DNA of 64,000 nucleotides. Source: JBNJGB01 sp051747385 (GTDB lineage: Bacteria > Myxococcota_A > UBA9042 > PHBI01 > JACKFB01). The notes beneath the pieces are model-generated. The model was not told where the DNA came from. It searched no databases and was given only the letters and a program-made list of their open reading frames with translations. The first letter of the stretch is position 1. Each line of letters starts with the position of its first letter. Positions 1 to 8,388 of this stretch are shown in pieces. The position numbers were made by a program, and so were the translations under genes. The DNA is taken from assembly GCA_051747385.1 (NCBI GenBank), contig JBNJGB010000031.1, positions 17,209-81,208 on the forward strand, in the 5' to 3' direction.

Positions 1-309
1 CAGGATGTCCGTCCCGGTGATGTCGCTGGGCATCAGGTCCGGGGTGAACTGGATGCGGTTGAACTGCAGGCCCACCGCCTCCGCGAGGGTCGAGATGAGC
101 AGCGTCTTGGCCAGCCCGGGCACGCCGATGAACAGGCCGTGGCCCCGCGCGAACATCGCGATGAGCAGGAGCTCGATGACGTCGTCCTGCCCGATGATGC
201 GCTTGCGCAGCTCGCCCAGGACGCGGGACCTGGCGTCGGCGAGGGCCTCCACCTCCTCGGCGGTGGGCGTGGCGGGCGCGTCGGCCCGGGGGGTCGGGGA
301 TGCGGTCAT
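1..309 (-). CDS. MoxR-family AAA+ ATPase, N-terminal part (cut by window edge)
   Basis: The 103 visible residues are the N-terminus of a MoxR ATPase. A short Ala/Pro/Thr-rich leader is followed by the family's opening helix and the Walker A loop GVPGLAKT, then LQFNRIQFTPDLMPSDITG, which is highly characteristic of MoxR. The start is the ATG at 309; the rest lies to the left of the window. MoxR proteins are chaperone-like ATPases that usually act with von Willebrand factor A and DUF58 proteins on envelope or redox assemblies. It sits 34 bp downstream of a peptidase-MA gene and a DUF4175 gene on the same strand, the usual order of Bat-type clusters, so all three are probably one transcript. Confidence 0.93.
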   Translation of the reverse strand, partial: MTASPTPRADAPATPTAEEVEALADARSRVLGELRKRIIGQDDVIELLLIAMFARGHGLFIGVPGLAKTLLISTLAEAVGLQFNRIQFTPDLMPSDITGTDIL

Positions 310-343
310 CGGATGGCCTCCGGGGGGCGGAGTGGGCGTCGGC

Positions 344-1915
344 TCACCGCTGGCGGACCAGCTCGTGAGCCCGGGTCTCCCGCTCGGCGAGGGCGTCCTC
401 GCCCAGCTGGCGATAGACGGCGGCCAGGTGCCCGTGCACGTCGGGATCGAAGGGGTTGATGCGGATCGCGTGCTCCAGGTGGCGACGCGCCTCCTCGAGG
501 TTGCCCAGTCGGAGGTGCGCCTCGCCGAGGTAGACGCGTAGTAGCATGTAGTCCGGGTACAGCGAAAGCGGGGGCTCGAGCGCCGCCGCGGCCTCCTCCA
601 CGAGGCCCAGCTTCAGCAGCGCGTGGCCCAGCTTGGCCTGCACGATGGGCGTCTCGTCCCCCACGGCGCCCACGGCCTTGCGATACTCCCGCGACGCCGC
701 CTTCCACCGCTCCCGGAGGCGCATCCGGTCGCCCAACCAGACGTGCTTGCGCGCCGCCTCGCCCTTCAGGGCCTGGAGCTCGTCGGCCTCCGTGTCGTGG
801 CCCTTGAACAGCAGGCGCATGTCGAACGCGTCGTCCATGGTCCGCAGGCGCTTCCGCTCCAGGTGGCGGCGCCAGGTGGGCTCGAAGCGACGCCACGACA
901 GGCCGGCGACCTTCGCCACCGCGTCCTGGTCGGACACACCGTCGCCCATGAGCGACACCAGGCGCTCCGCGACCGCATCGCCACCGCGGGAGACCAGGAA
1001 GCCGATGACGGTGAAGACCTCCGCGAACGCCGTCGCGGTGGCCTCCTGGCTGGGGAGCTTGGCCATGGACGGGCTCATCTCCTCGAAGGGGATGAGGGCG
1101 TCGTCCTCGAGGGCCCGGGCCAGCAGATCCTCGCTCCGGCGCTCCAGGGCCGGCTGCCTGCCCTCCCAGTAGGCCTCGAAGTACTTCGCCAGGCCCTCGT
1201 GGAGCCAGATGGGCACCCGGTTGGCGCTCTTCTGGGTGATGAGCAGGTGGATGAACTCGTGGGCCAGGGTGTCCGCCCAGCCGTAGCCGTAGACCAGGTC
1301 CCGCGGGGACGTGAACATCAGCCGGTTGTACTTGCACAGGGCGATGGTCCCGGACGTCTTGATCTCGTCGACCGTCAGGCTGCTCACCGCGCCCAGGACG
1401 TCCACCTCGGGGTAGATCTCCACCCGCACCGGCGTCGGGGGCTCGTGTTCGAAGACCGGCACCAGGCGCTCCCAGGCGCCCTCCAGCACCTCCTCCACGT
1501 ACGGGACCATGACCTCCTCGACCCCGTCCGGGTAGCGGATGAGGAAGTGTCCGTCCGCGGTCAGGTGCTCCTGATATCCCCGGGTCTCCTCCAGGACGTT
1601 GTGGGCCAGGCGGCGGAAGTGCTCCGCGGTGCCCCCCGCGCCCAGGTGGACCGCCTGCTCCAGGTGCTCGACGGCGGTGGCGTAGCGCCCCTGCATGAGG
1701 TGCAGCCGCCCCGACAGGGTGAGCGCCGCACGGTCCGACGGACGGGCGCTCAGGGCCCGGTCCACGGCCTGCTCCGCGGCGGGCATGTCCCACGCCCGGA
1801 GGGCCTCGGAGGCCGACTCGAGGTCGTCCTGGAAGTCCGCCCTCGCCGGCGCGGCCGCGGCCACGAGCAGGGCGAGGATCGCCACGATCCGGGTTGCGAT
1901 TCGACGCACGGTCAC
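344..1915 (-). CDS. Exported TPR protein with gluzincin-type peptidase MA domain
   Basis: A 523-residue protein with an N-terminal signal peptide (about residues 1-26, cleaved after ARA). Helical TPR-like repeats surround a metallopeptidase domain. The zinc motif HEFIH lies at about 219-223, and the likely third ligand is Glu240 in WLHEGLAKYFE, the peptidase MA-like pattern. C-terminal TPRs (about 410-520) probably bind partner proteins. The GTG start at 1915 overlaps the stop of the upstream DUF4175 gene as GTGA, giving translational coupling; this fixes the start, because the longer open frame upstream is only a shadow of DUF4175. The substrate is unknown. The context suggests a periplasmic job with the MoxR/DUF4175 system. 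The active site looks intact. Confidence 0.88.
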   Translation of the reverse strand: MTVRRIATRIVAILALLVAAAAPARADFQDDLESASEALRAWDMPAAEQAVDRALSARPSDRAALTLSGRLHLMQGRYATAVEHLEQAVHLGAGGTAEHFRRLAHNVLEETRGYQEHLTADGHFLIRYPDGVEEVMVPYVEEVLEGAWERLVPVFEHEPPTPVRVEIYPEVDVLGAVSSLTVDEIKTSGTIALCKYNRLMFTSPRDLVYGYGWADTLAHEFIHLLITQKSANRVPIWLHEGLAKYFEAYWEGRQPALERRSEDLLARALEDDALIPFEEMSPSMAKLPSQEATATAFAEVFTVIGFLVSRGGDAVAERLVSLMGDGVSDQDAVAKVAGLSWRRFEPTWRRHLERKRLRTMDDAFDMRLLFKGHDTEADELQALKGEAARKHVWLGDRMRLRERWKAASREYRKAVGAVGDETPIVQAKLGHALLKLGLVEEAAAALEPPLSLYPDYMLLRVYLGEAHLRLGNLEEARRHLEHAIRINPFDPDVHGHLAAVYRQLGEDALAERETRAHELVRQR

Positions 1916-4900
1916 CTCACGAGCTCCTCGTAGTAGCGCTCGATGGCGTCGTGATAGCGCTCCGGCGCCCGCTCCTTCATATTCTCCAGGACCTCCTGGC
2001 GGAAGGCCTTCGGCGCCCGGTAGTCGTCCTCCTCCGGGATGGAGACCTTCCGCCGCGGGTCGTTGACGCCGGGGCCTTCGCCATCGCCCTCCTGGCTCCG
2101 GGCGCGCTGCCGCCGCTCGTCCATGGACTCGCGGGCCTTCTTCAGCTGCTGGAGCGCCTCGCGCTGGTGCCGGGTCGCCCGCTCGGGCTCGTCCTCGCCG
2201 AGCCGCTGCCCGGCCTCCTTCATCTGCCGCCGGGCCTCTTCGAGCTGCGGCTCCAGGGCCTCCTTCGCCCCCGGGTCCATCTCCTCGAGCTCCTCCAGCT
2301 CCCCCTGGAGATCTCCGGCGCCCTCTCCGAGCTTCTGCTGGAGCCGCTGCAGCCTGCTCGCCTCGCGCTGCTCGCCGGCGCTGGGCGGCCGGTTCATGGC
2401 CTGCTCCAGCTTGTCCAGCTCCGAGGCCAGGTCGTCGGCCAGCTTCCCGCTCTTGCCGAGGCGCTTCATGGCGTCCTGCATGTCGTCCGCGCGCTCCATG
2501 TCCAGCTCGCGGGACTCGCCCTCGCCGATCTCGCTGCCGAGGCCGTCGCACTCGCCGGACATCTCCTTCGCCTGCTCCCGGGCGGGCTCCACGTCGCCGC
2601 GCTCCAGGGACTCCTCCATCTCGCGGGCCTTCTGGCGCAGCTCCTCCAGGGCCTCCTCGTCGGCGGGGTGCAGGGAGTCCTCGGACGCGCCCTCCAGCTC
2701 CTCGCGGATCTGCGCCGCCTTGTCGCGCGCCTCCTCCATGGCCTCACGTGCCTTCTCCTCCATCTCCCGGCGGCGGCGCTCCTTCATGGACTCGTCCAGG
2801 GCCCCGGTCTCCTCGAGCACGCCCCGCTGGCCGTCCTCGATCTCCCGCTGCTTCTGCTGGAACTCGGCCATCTTCTCCTGGGCCTTCGAGGCCACCTGCC
2901 GGCCGCCGAAGTCGCTCTGGAGCCCGGCCATCATCTCCTGGGTCTCCCGGTTCAGCTCCTCCAGGAGCGCCATGGCCTCGTCCATCTTGCCCTGGCGGAT
3001 GAGCTCGCGGACGCGCTCGACGCGCTCGCGGATCGACTCCATGTCGACCTCCTCGTCGCTGCGCTTCCGCTGGAGGTTCTGGTTCTCGTACGGCGTGCGC
3101 TCCGCCAGGCGCCCCATCTCCTGCTCCATCTGCCGGAGGCTGTCGAGCAGGTCGTCCAGCTTCCGCTCGGCGTCCCGGGCCAGGGTCTCGTCGCCGCCCT
3201 CCTTCATCTGCTCCAGGAGGCCCATGAGGTCGTTCTGGGCCTCCATCAGGTCCCGCCCCTCGTCCAGGAGGCGCTCCTGGCGGCTGCGCTCCAGCTCCTG
3301 CTTGAGGGCCCAGACGCCGTCCTCCAGCTCCGTGACGCCCTCCTCGTTCACCGCGTGGAGCACCTGGGCGAGCTGGCGGGGCCGCCGCTCCATGCCCTGG
3401 CCCACCACGGCCTGACGGAGCTGCGAGGTCTCCTGGTCGTGGTGCGTCTGGAGCCCGTCGTAGGTCGTCCGCACGGTCTCGCGCAGGTCGTCGCTCGCCA
3501 GGGAGTCCGTGCTGACCGACGACAGGAGCTCCTCGAAGCTCGCCAGCATCTTCCCGTTCAGGCCCGAGACCTTCTGCTGCCAGGCCACGTACCGCGGGAG
3601 CTCCCCGGCGTCCGCCCGCTCCACGGGGCTCTCCAGGCGCTCGGCCAGGACGTCGATCATCTCGTCCACGAGGCGCTCCAGGTCCGCCAGGCGCTCCTCG
3701 TGCTCCGCGTCCGGGCTGTACATGGCGACGCGCCGGCGGGCCGAGCGCGACCGCCCCGGCCCCGTGACCGTGTTCAGGTCGGAGGCCTCGAACCAGACCT
3801 CCACGGCGTCGCCCGCCTCCAGGTCCAGGGGCTCCACGGCCAGGACCTCGGTCCCCCGGGCCGTCCGCTCGCCGCTCGCCGAGCGCACCTCGCGCCGCTC
3901 GGGCTTGCGGCCGTCCCCGCGGTCCACGACCAGGTGGACGCGGTCGAGCCCGTGGTCGTCCGCCGCCTCGTACAGGAGCTGGACCCGGTCCTGCGGGTTC
4001 ACCTCGACGTCCGTCTCCGGCAGGAGCAGGCGCACCTCGGGCGACCGGTCCGGGCGGGACTCGATGCTGCGCCACCGGGTCTCCCGCACGAGGGTCCCGT
4101 CCGGCGCCGTCAGCAGGAAGCGATAGCGATCGGTCTTGCCCACGCGGAAGGCCCCGCGGACCACGCCCTCGTCCGAGAGCTCCACGGGCCAGCGCGACTC
4201 CGGGTCGCTCTCGAGCTGGAGCACGACCTGCTTCGCCGGGCGCAGGGTGGAGCCCGTGAAGCGGACCTCGGTGCCCGCCAGGGCCGAGAGATCCCCGCCC
4301 GAGCTGGGGATGTCGCGGGGCTGGAGGTCCAGGTACGCGGGATAGACCAGGCGGAAGGCGAGGTCGCCCACCGCGACGTCCACCTCCTCCACCTGCTCGT
4401 CGCCGGTGGCCGCCGAGGCCGGGGGCCCCTCGAACATGTGCCGCCAGCCGTCCGTGAAGACGTCCGGCGACCAGACGCTGAGGGCCAGCGCCACCGCCGC
4501 GAGGCCCGCGCCGAGCTTGAAGAGCTGCAGGAGGCGGCCGCGATCGTCCAGGTCGGCGGGTTCGACCGCGTCGAGGCGCCGCGCGGCCCGGGTCGCCGTG
4601 ACCCGCGCCAGCTCCGGGGAGAAACCGGGCCACTCGGAGTCGTCGCCGCGCTCCAGCACGCGCCCGGCCTGGACGCTCGTGATGATCGCCGAGTGGGATC
4701 CGCCCACGCGATCCTCGAGCCAGCGGGCCATCTCCTCGTCGGAGGCCCGGCGCCGGACGGGGCGCCACCACAGCCTCACGACGGCCCAGCCCGCCACCAG
4801 GGCGCCCACCGCGAACGGCACCCAGCCCCACCGGCCGTGCCCCTCGCCCAGGGCCGTGGCCAGGGCGGTCCCCACCAGCCCGGCGGTCACCAGCGCGATG

Positions 4901-5007
4901 ATCGCCGTGAGGAGCGCCTCCCCCGCGGCGGTCCGATCCAGCCGGCGCCGTAGCTCCGCGAGGAAGTCGCGTACGCGTTGGAACGAGTCGCTGCTCACCC
5001 GGGTCAC
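1912..5007 (-). CDS. DUF4175-like membrane protein with long coiled-coil C-terminus
   Basis: A 1031-residue protein. The N-terminus has two hydrophobic segments (about 29-52 and 59-80) and a third at about 161-183, a topology typical of DUF4175 proteins found next to moxR genes. Residues about 190-430 look like a beta-rich extracytoplasmic region. From about 430 to the end the protein is almost entirely charged coiled coil, rich in Glu, Arg, Gln, Met and Leu. The start is a GTG at 5007. It is the first gene of the minus-strand cluster and overlaps the peptidase-MA gene by 4 bp. Its molecular function is unknown; a large periplasmic scaffold is a reasonable inference. Confidence 0.82.
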   Translation of the reverse strand: MTRVSSDSFQRVRDFLAELRRRLDRTAAGEALLTAIIALVTAGLVGTALATALGEGHGRWGWVPFAVGALVAGWAVVRLWWRPVRRRASDEEMARWLEDRVGGSHSAIITSVQAGRVLERGDDSEWPGFSPELARVTATRAARRLDAVEPADLDDRGRLLQLFKLGAGLAAVALALSVWSPDVFTDGWRHMFEGPPASAATGDEQVEEVDVAVGDLAFRLVYPAYLDLQPRDIPSSGGDLSALAGTEVRFTGSTLRPAKQVVLQLESDPESRWPVELSDEGVVRGAFRVGKTDRYRFLLTAPDGTLVRETRWRSIESRPDRSPEVRLLLPETDVEVNPQDRVQLLYEAADDHGLDRVHLVVDRGDGRKPERREVRSASGERTARGTEVLAVEPLDLEAGDAVEVWFEASDLNTVTGPGRSRSARRRVAMYSPDAEHEERLADLERLVDEMIDVLAERLESPVERADAGELPRYVAWQQKVSGLNGKMLASFEELLSSVSTDSLASDDLRETVRTTYDGLQTHHDQETSQLRQAVVGQGMERRPRQLAQVLHAVNEEGVTELEDGVWALKQELERSRQERLLDEGRDLMEAQNDLMGLLEQMKEGGDETLARDAERKLDDLLDSLRQMEQEMGRLAERTPYENQNLQRKRSDEEVDMESIRERVERVRELIRQGKMDEAMALLEELNRETQEMMAGLQSDFGGRQVASKAQEKMAEFQQKQREIEDGQRGVLEETGALDESMKERRRREMEEKAREAMEEARDKAAQIREELEGASEDSLHPADEEALEELRQKAREMEESLERGDVEPAREQAKEMSGECDGLGSEIGEGESRELDMERADDMQDAMKRLGKSGKLADDLASELDKLEQAMNRPPSAGEQREASRLQRLQQKLGEGAGDLQGELEELEEMDPGAKEALEPQLEEARRQMKEAGQRLGEDEPERATRHQREALQQLKKARESMDERRQRARSQEGDGEGPGVNDPRRKVSIPEEDDYRAPKAFRQEVLENMKERAPERYHDAIERYYEELVR

Positions 5008-5120
5008 ACCTGTCCTTCGTCCTCCGGCGACGGCACAACGCCCGGAGCCACACCATATTCCCCCGACGGGTCCGCATGATCGAGGGTCCCGGCCGCCGCG
5101 GTCAACCGTCGGCCGTCACT

Positions 5121-5183
5121 CTCGCTCCCACTCCCGTTCCCGTTCCCGCTCCCGTTCCCGTTCCCGCTTCCGTTCCCGTTCCC
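5121..5183. repeat. Degenerate TCCCGT hexamer tandem array in divergent intergenic region
   Basis: About ten imperfect copies of a six-base unit (CGTTCC or CGCTCC) lie in the 302-bp gap between the divergent DUF4175 and sigma-factor genes. The array can be read as Ser-Arg repeats in one frame, but nothing supports translation. The gap must also hold both promoters; I see no convincing -35/-10 pair. Such arrays are prone to slippage and could vary in length between strains. Confidence 0.7.
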
Positions 5184-5309
5184 AAACGGCGCCGACGGCC
5201 CCGGTTGCCGCTACCCCCTGCGTGTGATGGGATACCGCCGGCCTCCCGCGGCGCGGGTTGAATACGCGGCGCCGTCGCGCGTCGGGACGAGTGACGTTGG
5301 AGAGACGTC

Positions 5310-5900
5310 TTGGAACACGCGGATGACGCCGAAATCGTGGAGAAGGTCGTGGCGGGCGACCACCGGGCCTTCCGGATCCTGGTGGAGCGCTACGAGCGCA
5401 AGGTCTACACCATCGCCTACGGGGTCCTCAGGAACGAGGACGCCGCGATGGACGCGACGCAGGACGCGTTCGTCAAGGTCTACAAGAACCTGCCGAGGTT
5501 CAAGGGTGACTCGAGCTTCTACACCTGGCTGTACCGGATCGTGGTGAACCTGTGCATCGACAAGAAGCGAAAGCAGAAGCGGGCGGCCGAGGTGGAGTAC
5601 GAGGACACACGCTCCCACGGACTCGGCGAGGCCCCCACGGACGGCCCGACGCTGGCCTCCATCCACATCGACAACCCGGCGAAGGCCTACGCGCGGCAGG
5701 AGCTCCGCGAGCACATGGAGCAGGCCCTCGACGCCCTCAGCGACGCGCACCGGGAGATCCTGCTGCTGCGCGAGGTGGAGGGCCTGGCCTACGAGGACAT
5801 CGCCGACACGCTGGACATCCCCAAGGGGACGGTCATGAGCCGCCTCTATCACGCACGAAAGAACTTCCAGAAGGCGCTGCGCCGCTACCTGGCCGCGTAG
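5310..5900 (+). CDS. ECF-type RNA polymerase sigma factor (RpoE-like)
   Basis: A 196-residue sigma-70 family factor with region 2 (about 15-80, including QDAFVKVYKNLPRFKG) and region 4 (about 135-190, with EVEGLAYEDIADTLDIPKGTVMSRLYHAR as its helix-turn-helix). It directs core RNA polymerase to stress or envelope promoters. The start is a TTG at 5310, supported by GGAGA about six bases upstream and by the family's N-terminus beginning at MEHADD. An anti-sigma gene follows 58 bp downstream, so activity is probably controlled by sequestration. The regulon cannot be read from the window, but the run of envelope genes immediately downstream is a candidate. Confidence 0.95.
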   Translation: MEHADDAEIVEKVVAGDHRAFRILVERYERKVYTIAYGVLRNEDAAMDATQDAFVKVYKNLPRFKGDSSFYTWLYRIVVNLCIDKKRKQKRAAEVEYEDTRSHGLGEAPTDGPTLASIHIDNPAKAYARQELREHMEQALDALSDAHREILLLREVEGLAYEDIADTLDIPKGTVMSRLYHARKNFQKALRRYLAA

Positions 5901-5958
5901 CCGGCAACGGGAGCGAGTTCCCGCATCGGGACTCCTCCTGATACAATCGAGGAAGACA

Positions 5959-6642
5959 ATGAACTGTCAGGAAGTCCAGGATCTGCTGCACCCGTACCTC
6001 GACGACGAGCTCTCGCCGGAGGAGCACGCCCGCGTCGAGGCCGCCCTCGCGGACTGCCCGGACTGCCGCGAGGAGCTCCGCGAGATGGAGGCCGTCCGCG
6101 CCATGGCGCGCGAGGCCTTCGTCGGACCCGCGGAGCAGGCCGACCTCACGGGCGTCTTCGACGGCGTCATGGCCCGGCTGGAGGCGGAGGGTGCGCTCCG
6201 CACGGCCCCGGCGGGGGCCGCGGCGCCCGGCGCGGGGGCCGTGGAGCCCCGGGAGGGCCTCCTGGATCGCCTGTCCCGCTGGTTCGGGGCGCTGCTCACG
6301 CTCGAGCGACCCGTGGCCGCCCTGGCGACGGCGGCCGCGGTGGCGGCCCTGGTGGGCGGCGTCTGGTACCTCCAGCAGCAGGAGCAGCGCGCCGGCGCAC
6401 CGGGTGTGCAGGTGGCCGAGGAGGAGCCTCCCGCCATGGAGCGCGAGCGCCCCTCCCTGCCGCGCCGGGGCATGGAGACGGAGGTCGCCGCCTCCGGACG
6501 CAACGCGGCCCAGGTGGAGGCCATCAGCGCCGACGCCGGCCAGGTCTTCGTGGACGACAACGCCGACGACCCGGACACGCCCATGGTCGTCTGGCACATC
6601 GTGGACGACAACGGCACCGAGGCGCCCGAGAAGGGGCTCTAG
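5959..6642 (+). CDS. Membrane-anchored zf-HC2-type anti-sigma factor
   Basis: A 227-residue protein whose first 45 residues match the zinc-finger anti-sigma fold (Cys3, and Cys33/Cys36 in ADCPDC). A single transmembrane helix lies at about 118-137 and the C-terminus is extracytoplasmic and acidic. It should bind the adjacent ECF sigma factor at the membrane. The His that usually sits three residues before the CxxC pair is Ala30 here; the nearest His is His23. Zinc may therefore be absent or bound differently. It is co-directional with the sigma gene, and the start is the ATG at 5959. Confidence 0.9.
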   Translation: MNCQEVQDLLHPYLDDELSPEEHARVEAALADCPDCREELREMEAVRAMAREAFVGPAEQADLTGVFDGVMARLEAEGALRTAPAGAAAPGAGAVEPREGLLDRLSRWFGALLTLERPVAALATAAAVAALVGGVWYLQQQEQRAGAPGVQVAEEEPPAMERERPSLPRRGMETEVAASGRNAAQVEAISADAGQVFVDDNADDPDTPMVVWHIVDDNGTEAPEKGL

Positions 6643-6671
6643 CTCGGCGCCCGAACCAAAGGAAGCACGCG

Positions 6672-7136
6672 ATGGTCACCGCCGCCCGCCACATCCCGCT
6701 GGTCCTCGTCCTGTCGCTCGGGGTCGCCCTGGCGGCGCCCCCGGCGCTGGCGGACGCGGGCGGGCAGGCCACCTTCGAGGTGACGGTGATCCACGCCAGC
6801 AAGAAGGACGGCGGCGTCGACCCGGCCCTGAAGGGCCTGTCGCGCTATCTCCGGAAGTCGTTTTCCGGCTACGACCGCTTCACGCGGCTCGCCCAGGAGC
6901 GGGTCCGGGTGGCGGAGGGCCGGTCCGGCGAGTTGGTGCTCCCGGACGACAAGACCCTCGAGCTGAAGTTCCTCGGCGTGGAGGACGGCTTCGTGAAGGT
7001 GCACCTGGCCCTCGACGGCCTCGAGACCACCGTGAACGTGAAGGACGGCGGGCTGTTCTTCCAGGCGGGGCGCCGCTACGAGGAGGGCATCCTGGTGCTC
7101 GCCATCCGCGCGACGACGGACTCCGAAGGCCGTTGA
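6672..7136 (+). CDS. Secreted protein of unknown function
   Basis: A 154-residue protein with a clear signal peptide (about 1-27, hydrophobic core LVLVLSLGVALAAPP, cleavage after ALA). The mature part is small, rich in beta-prone and Lys/Asp residues, with no cysteines and no motif I recognise. It follows the anti-sigma gene by 29 bp on the same strand, so it may belong to the sigma operon and could be a target or sensor of that pathway. An AAGGAAG Shine-Dalgarno-like stretch precedes the ATG at 6672. No function is assigned. Confidence 0.75.
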   Translation: MVTAARHIPLVLVLSLGVALAAPPALADAGGQATFEVTVIHASKKDGGVDPALKGLSRYLRKSFSGYDRFTRLAQERVRVAEGRSGELVLPDDKTLELKFLGVEDGFVKVHLALDGLETTVNVKDGGLFFQAGRRYEEGILVLAIRATTDSEGR

Positions 7137-7194
7137 CACCGCCGCGCGCGCGAGTCTAACGTCCCCTCCGATTCCATCCACGAGGGAGACGTCC

Positions 7195-8379
7195 ATGCCG
7201 ACCGCCTTCCGCCTGGCGCGCGGGCTGACGATCCTGGCGACGCTCGCCCTGGCCGTCGCCCCGGCCGCGCACGCCCAGCCGCCGACCGAAGACGCCCCGA
7301 CGCCGCCACCCGGGGAGGGCGCCGAGGTGGACGAGGCCGCCAAGAAGAAGGCCTCGCAGTTCTACGAGGAGGCCGAGCGCCTTTTCGACCAGGAGCTCTA
7401 CTCCGCCGCCGTCGAGAACTACCGGAAGGCCTACGACCTCTACCCGGCCCCGGCGATCCTCTACAACATCGCCAAGAGCTGGGAGCGCCTCGGGGACGCC
7501 GACCGCTGCGTGGAGGGCTACGAGGCCTACCTCGAGGCCTACCAGGAGGAGCACGGCGGGGATCCCCCGGACATCGTCGACGTCCGGAACAGCATCGCCA
7601 AGTGCCGCCTCGGCGCCAAGGTCCGCCTCCGGGTCGACTCGGAGCCCTCGGGGGCGGCCATCTATATCGACGACAAGACGCGGCAGGTCGGCCAGACCCC
7701 CTACACGACCCACCTCGACCCCGGCGACTACACCATCTGGCTCGACAAGCAGGGCTACCAGCCCTTCGAGCGCGAGATCACCGTGCGGAGCGGCGAGCCC
7801 GTCGAGCTCGTCCTGCCGCTCGAGAAGATCCGCCACGTCGGCAAGATCGTCGTCGACGCCAACATCCGCAAGGCGACCATCTTCATCGACGGGCAGCCCA
7901 AGGGGCTCACGCCCTACGACGAACCGATCGAGGTGGCAGCCGGGACGCACCAGGTCAGGGTGAGCAAGGACGAGTACATCTCCGCGGACGAGGAGGTGAC
8001 GGTGCCGGCGGACGAGACCCGGACGATGGAGGCGAACCTCTGGCTCCGGGATCCCCCGTCGAGCTGGAAGAAGCCCCTGGGCTGGACCTCCATCAGCCTC
8101 GGGGTGGTGATGGGCGCCGGCGGCTTCGTGGCCGGCCTCGAGGCGGACAAGCACTTCGCGGGCACCGACGACTTCGACAAGTGGGAGCGCTTCCAGACCA
8201 TCGGCTACGGCGTGGGCGGTGGACTCGTCGGGGTGGGCGTCATCCTCCTCATCTGGGAGGCGGTGGACGTCAGACAGGTCAAGGAGTCCGACGAGCTGAC
8301 CGAAGCCGAGCCTCGCTGGAGCCCGACCGTGGCCGTGGACGGACGCGGCGCCTTCGCCGGCGCCCGGGTCGATTTCTAG
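7195..8379 (+). CDS. Exported TPR-PEGA domain protein with C-terminal membrane segments
   Basis: A 394-residue protein: signal peptide (1-28), a TPR-like unit (about 50-130, including YSAAVENYRKAYDLYPAPA), then two PEGA-like beta domains (about 140-210 and 215-280, with IDDKTRQVGQTPYT and IDGQPKGLTPYDEP). Two hydrophobic segments follow at about 299-317 and 343-362. PEGA domains are thought to mediate surface or envelope contacts. The architecture is shared with the protein at 15,293-16,492, so the two are paralogues. GAGGGAGAC precedes the ATG at 7195. The next gene begins nine bases after its stop, suggesting one operon. Confidence 0.85.
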   Translation: MPTAFRLARGLTILATLALAVAPAAHAQPPTEDAPTPPPGEGAEVDEAAKKKASQFYEEAERLFDQELYSAAVENYRKAYDLYPAPAILYNIAKSWERLGDADRCVEGYEAYLEAYQEEHGGDPPDIVDVRNSIAKCRLGAKVRLRVDSEPSGAAIYIDDKTRQVGQTPYTTHLDPGDYTIWLDKQGYQPFEREITVRSGEPVELVLPLEKIRHVGKIVVDANIRKATIFIDGQPKGLTPYDEPIEVAAGTHQVRVSKDEYISADEEVTVPADETRTMEANLWLRDPPSSWKKPLGWTSISLGVVMGAGGFVAGLEADKHFAGTDDFDKWERFQTIGYGVGGGLVGVGVILLIWEAVDVRQVKESDELTEAEPRWSPTVAVDGRGAFAGARVDF

Positions 8380-8388
8380 GAGCCTCTG

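Noticed and set aside
1894..4953. A 1019-residue open frame on the plus strand across the DUF4175 gene
   Set aside because: Long antisense frames are expected in very GC-rich DNA. The product is a low-complexity Leu/His/Arg sequence with no recognisable domain, while the minus strand encodes a coherent protein.
5121..5183. A Ser-Arg repeat protein in the hexamer array
   Set aside because: The frame has no start with a ribosome site and the repeat is in divergent promoter DNA.
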